A stretch of DNA of 64,000 nucleotides from JACJYE01 sp964432875 (lineage in GTDB: Bacteria > Bacteroidota > Bacteroidia > Chitinophagales > Saprospiraceae): the NCBI GenBank assembly GCA_964432875.1, contig CAYSPJ010000001.1, positions 1 through 64,000 on the forward strand, written 5' to 3'. The notes beneath the pieces were generated by a model that worked only from the letters and a program-made list of their open reading frames with translations, was not told the DNA's origin and did no database searches. Shown piece after piece: positions 33,028-41,184 of this stretch (positions within the stretch are counted from its first letter, which is position 1; every line of letters begins with the position of its first letter). A program made the position numbers and the translations under genes.

Positions 33028-34159
33028 GCGCTATGATTTCCTCATTGTCGGCGGCGGGCTGTTCGGCATCTATGCGGCTTTGTACCTGGCCCGGTACGGC
33101 TTGCGCATCTGCTTGGTTGAAAAAGAACGCGAGTTGCTCAAAAAGGCTTCCATCGTCAACCAGGCAAGGCTGCATAGCGGCTACCACTACCCGCGCAGCG
33201 TGGCCACCGCTTTGATGTCGGATGACAATAAAGAGCGCTTCACGGCAGACCACCGGGCCTTCATCAACTTCCAGTTTGAAAAGTATTATGCCATCGACCG
33301 CTTCGGTTCGTTTACAGACCACCAGCAGTTTGAACGTTTTTGCGCGTTTATCCACATCCGGTGCGAGCCGGTAAAAACCCACCCTTTATTTAATTTTCAC
33401 CGCCTGGAGGCCCTCTACGCTACCACCGAATATACTTTTGACCCTTTTTTGATCGCCGACTACTACCGGCACCAGCTCCAACAAGCCCGCCAACAAATCG
33501 ATTTGCATTTGTACAGCCGCGTCTGCTCGGCCGAGGCAGAAACGGGGCAGTGGCGGGTTGTACTGGAGGATTTAAGCACGGGCACCAAACGGGACATCAT
33601 TGCCAGCCAGGCCATCAACGCCACTTATGCTGGAAGCAATGCCATCAACCGCCTTTTTGGGCAGGCTGATATTGAGCTGATGCATGAAATATCGGAAATG
33701 GCCTTCGTCAGTTCCCCTCAAGCCCAGCACATCGGCCTGACGGTGATGGACGGCCAGTTTGGGTCCATCATGCCCTATGGCCTTTCCGGCTTGCTGTCCC
33801 TCTCTTCCGTGGCCTATACTCACCATAAGGTCTCCTACGACAATTTGCCGACATTCGACTGCCAGCACATCAATACAGACTGTCGCCCTGATTTCACCGC
33901 CAACTGTAATGCTTGCCCCGCCCGCCCGCGCTCTAACTATCGCAAGATGCTGGGCCAAATCCAACACTACTTCTCCGATGCCGTTCATTTTCAATACCTT
34001 ACTTCTATGTTCACCATCAAGTCCAAGTTAAAAGCTAATTATATTGACGACGGCAGGCCTACAGAGATTTCTATCCTCAATGAAAATCCACCATTTTATT
34101 GCATCTTTGCAGGAAAGATAAACTCCATCTACGAAATCGAAAAAGTGGTGAGATTCTAA
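33011..34159 (+). CDS. FAD-dependent oxidoreductase (DAO family)
   Basis: A 382-residue flavoprotein. The dinucleotide-binding motif is at the N-terminus (FLIVGGGLFGIYAALYLARYG, about residues 10-30, with the acidic end at VEKE), followed by QARLHSGYHYPRS, a second FAD contact in the glycine/D-amino-acid oxidase superfamily. The C-terminal half carries a cysteine cluster (CRPDFTANCNACP, about 297-309) that could bind metal. Relatives occur in polysaccharide and secondary-metabolite clusters; the substrate is unknown. It overlaps the aldo/keto reductase gene by 17 bases and ends 17 bases before the deiminase-like gene. Confidence 0.75.
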   Translation: MKTNPERYDFLIVGGGLFGIYAALYLARYGLRICLVEKERELLKKASIVNQARLHSGYHYPRSVATALMSDDNKERFTADHRAFINFQFEKYYAIDRFGSFTDHQQFERFCAFIHIRCEPVKTHPLFNFHRLEALYATTEYTFDPFLIADYYRHQLQQARQQIDLHLYSRVCSAEAETGQWRVVLEDLSTGTKRDIIASQAINATYAGSNAINRLFGQADIELMHEISEMAFVSSPQAQHIGLTVMDGQFGSIMPYGLSGLLSLSSVAYTHHKVSYDNLPTFDCQHINTDCRPDFTANCNACPARPRSNYRKMLGQIQHYFSDAVHFQYLTSMFTIKSKLKANYIDDGRPTEISILNENPPFYCIFAGKINSIYEIEKVVRF

Positions 34160-34176
34160 CCAAAGCCTTAACGAAT

Positions 34177-35439
34177 ATGGCCAACAAAGTAAACGTTTCC
34201 TCCGAAATCGGGCCGCTGCGCCGCGTCATCATCCACCGCCCTGACGAAGGTATCGCCCGCATTTCCCCCAAGCGGTCCGAAGAGCTGCTCTTTGACGACA
34301 TCGTCTATCTGCCCAAAATGCAAGAAGAGCACGACATCTTCACCGATGTGCTGCGCGCCTTCATCGGCCCGGAGAATGTGCTGGAAACGGCCGAACTGCT
34401 GCTGGAAGCCTTGCGCTTCGACCAGGAGAGCAAGCTGGAGATGATCAGCCGTATCGTCGATTATGAAGAGCTGCCCGTTAGTTATAAAGACCTTTTGCTC
34501 AGCCTCGAAGACGAAGAGCTCGCCCAGGTGCTGATTACTGGATACTACGCCGCTGAAGACTATTTCCTCTTTGACCCCATCCCCAACTTTATCTTCACCC
34601 GCGATATCGCGGTGACGATCAATGATCATGTGGTCATCACCAAGCCGGCCAAGATTGCCCGCTTCCGGGAAAACTTCCTGACGCGCTTCATCTTTTGGGC
34701 ACACCCCATCTTCCGCAAGCTGCGCGACCAAGGCCGCATCATCAACCTCAACCGGGTAGAGGAGTTCCCGCCCTCCCGCCGCGGCGAGGTGGTTTCCATT
34801 GAAGGAGGCGACATGATGGTACTCAATGAAGACTATCTGCTCATCGGTTGCAGCGAGCGCACCACGGCTCATGCCATCCAATCGCTCAAAGATGTCTTGC
34901 TAAAAAAGGGAGTGATCAAGAACGTGGTGCAAGTCAACATCCCCAACGACCGCAGCTTCATGCACATCGACACGGTCTTTACCCAGATCAACCACAACCA
35001 TATCGTGGCCTACAAGCCCATTGTGCTCGATGGGCTGGGCTCTTATGTCGAGGTCTTCAGCCGGGGCGGCATGGTGCGCCAATACCCTAGCGTGAAGGAG
35101 TTTATCTCCAAGGAGATCAACCCCAAGATGGAGTTCATCCTCAGCGGGGGAGGCGAGTCGCCCTATCAGGAAAGGGAACAATGGACCGACGGCTGCAATT
35201 TGGTGGCAATCAAACCCGGCGTGGCGCTCACTTATGACCGCAACCCCAAAACGGAAGAGGCTTTCGCAGCTGCTGGCTACCGGGTGGTGCACGCCCGTGA
35301 GCTGCTCGCCGCTATCCGCGATGGTATCCTCAAGCCCGAAGAAATCCATGACACTATCATCCTGCTGCCCTCCAATGAGCTATCGCGCGCCCGTGGAGGG
35401 TCGCACTGTATGACTTGCCCAATCGAGAGGGGGGGCTAA
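34177..35439 (+). CDS. Arginine-deiminase-like amidinotransferase-superfamily enzyme
   Basis: A 420-residue pentein-fold enzyme. The motifs follow arginine deiminase: FTRDIAVTINDHVVI (guanidino-binding Asp region, about 140-155), EGGDMMVLNEDYLLIGCSERT, the catalytic histidine in HIDTVF, and the nucleophile C411 in GGSHCMTCPIERGG at the extreme C-terminus. Classical ADI has GGxxCMTMPLxR. The N-terminus NVSSEIGPLRRVIIHRP is typical. It probably hydrolyses arginine or a guanidino compound to a citrulline-type product plus ammonia. No arcB or arcC neighbours exist, so the usual ATP-forming pathway is not implied. Met at 34177 is the start; the longer frame runs into the preceding gene. Confidence 0.85.
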   Translation: MANKVNVSSEIGPLRRVIIHRPDEGIARISPKRSEELLFDDIVYLPKMQEEHDIFTDVLRAFIGPENVLETAELLLEALRFDQESKLEMISRIVDYEELPVSYKDLLLSLEDEELAQVLITGYYAAEDYFLFDPIPNFIFTRDIAVTINDHVVITKPAKIARFRENFLTRFIFWAHPIFRKLRDQGRIINLNRVEEFPPSRRGEVVSIEGGDMMVLNEDYLLIGCSERTTAHAIQSLKDVLLKKGVIKNVVQVNIPNDRSFMHIDTVFTQINHNHIVAYKPIVLDGLGSYVEVFSRGGMVRQYPSVKEFISKEINPKMEFILSGGGESPYQEREQWTDGCNLVAIKPGVALTYDRNPKTEEAFAAAGYRVVHARELLAAIRDGILKPEEIHDTIILLPSNELSRARGGSHCMTCPIERGG

Positions 35440-35493
35440 CTCAATCAACTATAACTTATTGGAAATGATGGTTCAATCTCCATAGATTATCTT

Positions 35494-35501
35494 TATTTTT
35501 G
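35494..35501 (+). promoter_or_regulatory. -7 element four bases from the thioesterase start
   Basis: TATTTTTG fits TAnnTTTG and ends four bases before the ATG at 35506. If functional, the transcript would be leaderless or nearly so. Confidence 0.45.
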
Positions 35502-35505
35502 CGTA

Positions 35506-35922
35506 ATGTACCAACACGAATACCACCAGCGCGTGCGCTACGGCGAAACCGATCAGATGGGCTACCTCTACTATGGCAACTATGCTCAGTACTACGAAAT
35601 CGGGCGGGTGGAGATGCTGCGCTCCCTGGGCTTGACCTACCGGGAGATGGAGGCGGAGCACGGCATCTGGATGCCAGTGGTGAGCATGCAGACGCGCTAT
35701 GTGCGCCCGGCCTACTACGATGAGCTGCTCACCATCCGCACTGAATTGCGGCAGATGCCTGAAAAGTACATCACTTTCCACACCCAGTTGTTCAATGAAA
35801 AAGGCAAGCTGGTCAACGGGGGTGAGGTAAAGCTTTGCTTTGTGGACGCCAAGGCCCAAAAGACCATCAGTGCCCCGCTTTTCTTGACCGAAAAAATCAG
35901 ACCGTACTTTGAAAAAGATTGA
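35506..35922 (+). CDS. Hotdog-fold acyl-CoA thioesterase (4HBT family)
   Basis: A 138-residue single-hotdog-domain protein of the YbgC/4-hydroxybenzoyl-CoA thioesterase type. The active-site region is VRYGETDQMGYLYYGNYAQYYEIGR, with D16 as the probable catalytic aspartate. The rest of the domain (RYVRPAYYDELLTIRTEL, then a C-terminal strand with KLCFVDA) is complete. It hydrolyses acyl-CoA thioesters of unknown chain. Its end overlaps the YihY gene by 14 bases. A -7 promoter element sits immediately before the start codon. Confidence 0.85.
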   Translation: MYQHEYHQRVRYGETDQMGYLYYGNYAQYYEIGRVEMLRSLGLTYREMEAEHGIWMPVVSMQTRYVRPAYYDELLTIRTELRQMPEKYITFHTQLFNEKGKLVNGGEVKLCFVDAKAQKTISAPLFLTEKIRPYFEKD

Positions 35923-36901
35923 CTTTAAGGCAATTAAAGAATACTTTACTCAGCACCCCTGGCTTTTGCGCAGCCTGCAATGGTCTAAGGACCGCTCTTT
36001 GCCTGGTTTTTTCAAAGTGCCGGTCTATGATGTGTTGGTCTTCCTCTACCACGAATCCAAGCGCTACGACCTCTTTACCCGCGCCAGCGCGGTAGCCTTC
36101 AACTATTTCCTGTCGCTCTTCCCCTCCCTGATGGCTTTTTTTACGCTGATCCCGGTGTTTAAACGGATGTTTATCCAGTATCTGCCCGAGGGGGAAAACT
36201 TTGACCTATACTTGCGCGTCGAAATCGAACGCATCATGCCTGGCGTCGCCGGCGACCGCCTCTTCGACTTTATCGATGACGTGACCAACAACCCACGCTT
36301 CGGGCTGTTTTCCTTTGGCTTCCTCCTGGCGATATACTTTGCTTCCAACGGCATGATGTCTCTGATGGTAGGCTTTGAAAAATCCTATAAAAAGACCTTC
36401 AAACAGCGGGGGGAATTGCGCAAGCGGCTCATTGCCGTCTTCCTGACGTTCCTGATGGCAGGCCTGGTCATGGCGGCAGTCGTTTTGATTATCTTGGGCG
36501 AATTCCTTTTCGGGCTATTGATCGACCTGGTCCAGCTCGATCAGCTCACGGGCTTTATGATCCAACTCGTGCGTTGGTTGGCGGTGATTTTTCTATTTTA
36601 CGCCGGCATCGCTCTCATCTACCGCTACGGAGCAGCGACCATCAAGCGCTTCAAGTTCTTTTCGCCGGGCGCTTCGCTGGCCACTGCGCTATGCATCTTA
36701 TCCTCGCTGGCCTTCTCGGCTTATGTCAATAAATTTAATACCTACAACGAGCTCTACGGCTCTATTGGTGCCATCATCGTGCTGATGATTTGGATGCAAA
36801 TCATCTCCCTGATCCTTTTAGTCGGTTTTGAGCTCAATGCCAGTATCGCCATCAACCGCGACCTCAAGGAAGAGCGCAGCGAGGCAGAGATGGATTTGTA
36901 A
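35909..36901 (+). CDS. YihY/BrkB family membrane protein
   Basis: A 330-residue inner-membrane protein of the YihY (formerly RNase BN-like) family with six predicted transmembrane segments. The family pattern RASAVAFNYFLSLFPSLMAFFTLIPVF lies at about residues 55-82, with GPGA/SSP-like loops and KFNTYNELYGSIGAIIVLMIWMQI near 270-297. The function is unproven; tRNA processing was once wrongly attributed to it. The start is TTG at 35909, overlapping the thioesterase gene by 14 bases, because the next ATG lies within the conserved region. Confidence 0.85.
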   Translation: MKKIDFKAIKEYFTQHPWLLRSLQWSKDRSLPGFFKVPVYDVLVFLYHESKRYDLFTRASAVAFNYFLSLFPSLMAFFTLIPVFKRMFIQYLPEGENFDLYLRVEIERIMPGVAGDRLFDFIDDVTNNPRFGLFSFGFLLAIYFASNGMMSLMVGFEKSYKKTFKQRGELRKRLIAVFLTFLMAGLVMAAVVLIILGEFLFGLLIDLVQLDQLTGFMIQLVRWLAVIFLFYAGIALIYRYGAATIKRFKFFSPGASLATALCILSSLAFSAYVNKFNTYNELYGSIGAIIVLMIWMQIISLILLVGFELNASIAINRDLKEERSEAEMDL

Positions 36902-37042
36902 GCCAATAAAATCAACCTGTGCATGAAAACTGAGGACCAAGTGTTAGAAAGAAATACGCCTACACTTAAATAGCCCCAAGCACGTTAAAGGATGAAACTA
37001 TTTTATTGTAGAACCCTCTACATGAAAAAAGGACTGACAAAT

Positions 37043-38143
37043 ATGACACGACTCATACGCCTTTCTTTGATGGCTGCCGTTTCCCTGATTGGCTTTTCAA
37101 CGGCGGCGCTGGCACAAAAATATAGCAACGAGTTCCTCTCCATTGGTGTTGGCGCACGCGCCCAAGGCATGGGCAACGCTGTAATCGCCAGCGTGGACGA
37201 CGTCACGGCCGGGGTGTGGAACCCCGCCGGCTTGGCTAACCTCGCCGGGCAGGAGGGCTTACAACTGGCGGCCATGCACGCCGAGTGGTTTGCCGGCGTG
37301 GGCAAATTCGACTACCTGGCCCTGGCTTTGCCGCTGGCCAACCCCAAGCGCCGCCTGGCCCTATCGATGGTGCGCTTTGGCATTGACGCTATACCCAATA
37401 CCCTGAGCTTGTACGAAAGCGACGGCACCATCAATTTCGATAATATCGTAGAGTTCTCTGCCGCTGATTATGCCTTCCTGCTCAGCTATGCCCAGCAATT
37501 GAACACCCAAAAAGGCAAGCTCATGGTGGGCGGCAGCACCAAAATAGTCCACCGCCGCATCGGCCCCTTTGCCACCTCCTGGGGCTTCGGCATTGACGCC
37601 GGCCTGCAATACCATACCGGCAATTGGCGCTTCGGCTTGCTGGCCAAAGACATCACTACGACCTTCAACGCCTGGTCTTTCAACTTTACTGAGCAGGAAA
37701 AAGAAGTGCTGGCCTTGACCAATAATGAAGTGCCCATCAATAGCGTGGAAATCACCAAGCCGCAGCTCGTCCTCGGCGCAGCACACCGCTTCCAGTTTAA
37801 AAAAGTGGGGCTGATGCCCGAGATAGATCTTACCGTCACTACCGATGGCCAACGCAACACCCTGTTTTCTGCCGCCCCGTTCAGCGCCGATTTGTCGGCA
37901 GGCATCGACGCCAACTATAGTGGCTTCGTCCACCTGCGCGCGGGCGTTAGCCAGTTCCAGCGCATCACCGATTTTGATGGCAGCCAGAGCCTGCGCGCCC
38001 GCCCCAGCCTCGGCTTGGGCCTGGCTATCTCCAGCCTGCGCATTGATTATGCTTTTACTGATCTAGGCAGCGAAGCAAGTACTTACTCTCACATCATCTC
38101 CTTGATGCTGAGCATCAAGCCGCGTAAAAAGGCGGAGGATTAG
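37043..38143 (+). CDS. PorV/PorQ family outer-membrane protein
   Basis: A 366-residue outer-membrane barrel of the PorV/PorQ family. PorV and PorQ are T9SS components that shuttle cargo to the attachment complex or the sortase. The start at 37043 gives a signal peptide ending ALAQ and follows an AGGA stretch; earlier in-frame ATGs at 36992 and 37022 are less likely. The family signature is SNEFLSIGVGARAQGMGNAVIASVDDVTAGVWNPAGLA (about residues 27-64), and the last strand is SHIISLMLSI. It is an orphan here, away from other T9SS genes, so it may be a paralogue with another role. Confidence 0.8.
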   Translation: MTRLIRLSLMAAVSLIGFSTAALAQKYSNEFLSIGVGARAQGMGNAVIASVDDVTAGVWNPAGLANLAGQEGLQLAAMHAEWFAGVGKFDYLALALPLANPKRRLALSMVRFGIDAIPNTLSLYESDGTINFDNIVEFSAADYAFLLSYAQQLNTQKGKLMVGGSTKIVHRRIGPFATSWGFGIDAGLQYHTGNWRFGLLAKDITTTFNAWSFNFTEQEKEVLALTNNEVPINSVEITKPQLVLGAAHRFQFKKVGLMPEIDLTVTTDGQRNTLFSAAPFSADLSAGIDANYSGFVHLRAGVSQFQRITDFDGSQSLRARPSLGLGLAISSLRIDYAFTDLGSEASTYSHIISLMLSIKPRKKAED

Positions 38144-38209
38144 TGGGTAAGCATACTTTTTTGGCAAACATGCCGCTATTTTGCAAGCCATTTTGCGCTT
38201 GCAGTTGTT

Positions 38210-38608
38210 ATGCTGGAAAACGAATCAAAAATGCTCCGCAATTATTTTAGTAATACCATTCAGAGCCTGCGCCTGCTCGCCTTCGTGGAGGGCGTCTCGT
38301 TCCTGCTTATCCTTTTTGTAACGATGCCGCTCAAGTATTGGGCTGCCATGCCCCAGCCCAACCTCATCGTCGGCATGGCACATGGCATACTCTTTATCGG
38401 TTACATCGCGGCAGTCCTGCTGGCCCGGGCCGAATACGGCATAAGCCTGAAAAACACTTTTTGGTCTATGCTCGCAGCAGTGGTCCCTTTTGGCACTTTT
38501 GTGGCGGATAGCCGCATTTTTAAACCGATACAACAGCAAGCCAAGGCACAAATGCTCGGCTCGAAGCTCGAGAAAACACCTGAAGGCAGGGGCCGGGGCA
38601 AACTTTAA
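38210..38608 (+). CDS. DUF3817 family membrane protein
   Basis: A 132-residue protein with three hydrophobic segments matching DUF3817 (LLAFVEGVSFLLILFVTMPLKY, GMAHGILFIGYIAAVLL, FWSMLAAVVPFGTFVADSRIF). The family is found as a stand-alone inner-membrane protein and fused to transporters in other phyla; no activity is known. Met at 38231 is an alternative start and places the first helix nearer the N-terminus. It is 66 bases downstream of the PorV/PorQ gene. Confidence 0.8.
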   Translation: MLENESKMLRNYFSNTIQSLRLLAFVEGVSFLLILFVTMPLKYWAAMPQPNLIVGMAHGILFIGYIAAVLLARAEYGISLKNTFWSMLAAVVPFGTFVADSRIFKPIQQQAKAQMLGSKLEKTPEGRGRGKL

Positions 38609-38884
38609 CAAATCGGGGCCTTGCCTTTCTCAGAAAAACCCCCTTACTTTGTAGCAGCCGAATGAGGCTGTCGAATACCGTGCAAGTATCAAAATGTTTT
38701 GACTCTACATTTTCGACAAATTAGAGTTTAGACTCGGGTTGTCTAGGGCGGGCCTCGATCTCATGCGTCACAGCAGAGACTTCTCTTCGGAGGCAAGGGG
38801 ATTACCGAACCAAACCGGCAGCTCTATGAATGTTTTTCCAGAGGGTCCAAAAACTGCCCTGATACTTGTTCGGTATTTTTCAAT
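38609..38884. other. Intergenic region without a recognisable gene
   Basis: About 275 bases between the DUF3817 gene and the terminator. A weak inverted repeat (GACTCTA / TAGAGTT) lies near 38700-38730. An open frame from 38739 runs through the terminator and into groEL antisense, so it is not credible. No tRNA, tmRNA, SRP or RNase P signature is visible. Confidence 0.5.
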
Positions 38885-38927
38885 AAAAAAGCTGCGGCCG
38901 CCATCATCGGCAACCGCAGCTTTTTTT
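38885..38927. terminator. Bidirectional terminator between the plus-strand genes and groEL
   Basis: AAAAAAGCTGCGG (38885-38897) pairs with CCGCAGCTTTTTT (from 38914), with an inner CCG/CGG stem in the loop. The flanking A and T runs allow termination from either side. It lies 20 bases beyond the groEL stop codon. Confidence 0.9.
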
Positions 38928-38946
38928 ATTTTCCCCCTAAGGGCAA

Positions 38947-40584
38947 TTACATCATATCATCGCCATACATATCCGGTGAGCCATTCATCGCCCCCTCTTT
39001 CTTCTTGGGCTTGTCGCTGATGGCGCAATCCGTCATCAAGACCATCCCGGCGATAGAAGCGGCGTTTTCCAGTGCTATCCGGGTCACTTTGACGGGGTCG
39101 ATCACGCCGGCCTTCTTGAGGTCTTCGAAGACATCGGTGCGGGCGTTGTAGCCGAAGGCACCCTGGCCTTCCTGTACTTTTTGCAGCACTACCGAGCCTT
39201 CTACTCCCGCGTTATCGGCAATCGTGCGCACTGGAGATTCCAGAGCTTTCTTGACGATTTGAATGCCGATCTTCTCGTCTTCATTATCAAACCGGACGCT
39301 ATCGAGAACGGACATCGCGCGCACCAGAGCTACGCCGCCGCCAGCTACGATACCCTCTTCTACGGCAGCGCGAGTAGCATGCAGGGCATCGTCTACGCGA
39401 TCTTTCTTCTCCTTCATTTCTACCTCACTGGCTGCGCCGATGTAAAGCACAGCTACCCCGCCCGAGAGCTTGGCCATGCGCTCTTGAAGCTTCTCTCGGT
39501 CGTAATCGGAAGTAGCTTTCTCAATCTGCTGCTTGAGCTGATTGACGCGGGCCGTGACTTGCTCGGCCTGGCCTTTGCCTCCGACGATGGTCGTATTGTC
39601 TTTATCCACCTTCACTTTTTCAGCCTGGCCCAGATGCTCCAGCGTAGTATTTTCCAGCTTGTAGCCTTTCTCATCGCTGATGACGGTGGCGCCAGTGAGG
39701 ATGGCGATGTCTTCCAGCATAGCCTTGCGGCGGTCGCCGAAACCAGGTGCCTTGACGGCAACGACATTAATGGTAGAGCGCAGCTTGTTGACCACCAGGG
39801 TGCCCAGGGCTGAACCGTCCACATCTTCAGCGATGATGAGCAGCGGGCGGTTTTGTTGTACCACCGCTTCCAGCACCGGCAGGATATCTTTGATATTGGA
39901 TACCTTCTTATCGTGCAGTAAGATGAAGGGGTTGTCGTATTCCGTAATCATCTTTTCCGTGTCGGTGATGAAGTAAGGCGACAAATAGCCGCGGTCGAAC
40001 TGCATACCGGATACTTCCTCCATATAGGTTTCTGTGCCCTTGGCTTCTTCTACCGTAATGACACCATCGGCGCTCACCCTCTTCATCGCATCGGCAATGA
40101 GCGTGCCGATTTCTTCATCGTTGTTGGAGGATACCGTAGCTACCTGCCGCACTTTTTCGAAGTCGTTTTTCACCACTTCAGCTTGTGATTGGAGGTTTTT
40201 TACCGCTGCAGCTACGGCTTTGTCGATGCCGCGCTTGAGGTCCATCGGGTTGGCGCCCGAAGAGACGGTCTTCAAGCCAGCAGTGACCATGGCCTGGGCC
40301 AGTACCGTGGCGGTAGTGGTCCCATCGCCGGCAGCGTCAGCCGTTTTGGAGGCGACTTGCTTGACCAGCTGGGCACCCATGTTTTCCATGGGGTCTTCCA
40401 GCTCGATTTCTTTAGCCACAGTGACGCCGTCCTTGGTGATTTGTGGCGCGCCAAAACTCTTCTGAATGACCACATTACGACCCTTTGGGCCCAGTGTCAC
40501 TTTAACCGCATCGGCTAGTTTATCAATGCCCTTTTTGAGCTTCTCCTGGGCCTGGCTGTTGTAATAGATATTTTTAGCAGACAT
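38947..40584 (-). CDS. groL: Chaperonin GroEL
   Basis: A 545-residue 60-kDa chaperonin that folds proteins inside a double-ring cavity closed by GroES, using ATP. The N-terminus (LADAVKVTLGPKGRNVVIQKSFGAPQITKDGVTVAKEI), the nucleotide-site motif AGDGTTTATVL and the apical/intermediate segments are all present. The C-terminal tail reads KKKEGAMNGSPDMYGDDMM: it lacks the GGM repeats typical of many GroELs and is richer in acidic and polar residues. It is 59 bases downstream of groES in the standard operon and is followed by a terminator. Confidence 0.98.
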   Translation of the reverse strand: MSAKNIYYNSQAQEKLKKGIDKLADAVKVTLGPKGRNVVIQKSFGAPQITKDGVTVAKEIELEDPMENMGAQLVKQVASKTADAAGDGTTTATVLAQAMVTAGLKTVSSGANPMDLKRGIDKAVAAAVKNLQSQAEVVKNDFEKVRQVATVSSNNDEEIGTLIADAMKRVSADGVITVEEAKGTETYMEEVSGMQFDRGYLSPYFITDTEKMITEYDNPFILLHDKKVSNIKDILPVLEAVVQQNRPLLIIAEDVDGSALGTLVVNKLRSTINVVAVKAPGFGDRRKAMLEDIAILTGATVISDEKGYKLENTTLEHLGQAEKVKVDKDNTTIVGGKGQAEQVTARVNQLKQQIEKATSDYDREKLQERMAKLSGGVAVLYIGAASEVEMKEKKDRVDDALHATRAAVEEGIVAGGGVALVRAMSVLDSVRFDNEDEKIGIQIVKKALESPVRTIADNAGVEGSVVLQKVQEGQGAFGYNARTDVFEDLKKAGVIDPVKVTRIALENAASIAGMVLMTDCAISDKPKKKEGAMNGSPDMYGDDMM

Positions 40585-40643
40585 AGTACGATTGATTTTT
40601 GGTAGTTAAACCACTAGTTTGATAAAAAAAGCAGGTGCGGTGT

Positions 40644-40925
40644 TTATCCGAGGACGACCAGGATGTCGTCTTCCCGCATGATGAGGTATCCCTCGCCCTG
40701 ATATTCCAGTTCCTGGCCAGCATACTTGCCGTACAAAACGGTATCGCCGACTTTAACCGTCATAGGCTCTCCATCTTTGCCCGGCCCCACCGCGACGATT
40801 TCGCCGCGCTGTGGCTTTTCTTTGGCGGTATCCGGGATAATAATTCCGCCTTTGGTCTTCTCCTCGGCTGGCGAGGGCTTGACCACTACTCGGTTACTGA
40901 TTGGGCGCATTGTAACTGCACTCAT
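40644..40925 (-). CDS. groS: Co-chaperonin GroES
   Basis: A 93-residue co-chaperonin that caps GroEL. The family pattern is complete: RPISNRVVVKPSPAEEKTKGGIIIPDTA with the mobile loop at about 18-35, EIVAVGPG, VGDTVLYGKYAGQELEYQGEGYLIMREDDILVVL. The Met at 40925 (MSAVTMRPI) is chosen; the open frame extends to 41006 but the extra residues are not conserved. Second possible start is the Met six codons later. First gene of the groES-groEL operon. Confidence 0.96.
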   Translation of the reverse strand: MSAVTMRPISNRVVVKPSPAEEKTKGGIIIPDTAKEKPQRGEIVAVGPGKDGEPMTVKVGDTVLYGKYAGQELEYQGEGYLIMREDDILVVLG

Positions 40926-41184
40926 AGACTCTACTGTTTTGGATGGTTTTTGTTTACGAATTTCAAAGTCATACCACGGGCACTTTGCCCTCTTTGCGCA
41001 CTGCAAAGGGAGTGCCAGAGCGTAGCAAGGATTACAGGATACTACATAGCTATTTGATTTATAGAGCTATAGGCAAAAAACATTCTGAAACCTGCCAAAA
41101 AGAGCAGGCGAAGGGCTGACATTTCAGGCTTGCCAAGCTGCCATTTTGACTGCCACCCCAGCTGCTTGGCTCAGAGGGCCACCC
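40926..41184. promoter_or_regulatory. Upstream region of the groESL operon
   Basis: A 259-base gap between groES and the hydrolase-OsmC gene, both on the minus strand. It contains an imperfect inverted repeat at about 40978-41026 with GGCACT/AGTGCC tips and a GCAAAG core. It could form a hairpin in the leader of groES or be an operator. No TAnnTTTG box is seen on the minus strand, so heat-shock control by another element is possible. Confidence 0.35.

Noticed and set aside
38739..39020. 93-residue plus-strand frame downstream of DUF3817
   Set aside because: It runs across the bidirectional terminator and into the antisense of groEL, so it cannot be a real gene in this form.
40978..41026. CIRCE-like operator upstream of groES
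   Set aside because: The GGCACT/AGTGCC tips are about 27 bases apart instead of the nine-base spacer of CIRCE, and the TTAGCACTC arms are not matched. Kept only as an unclassified inverted repeat.
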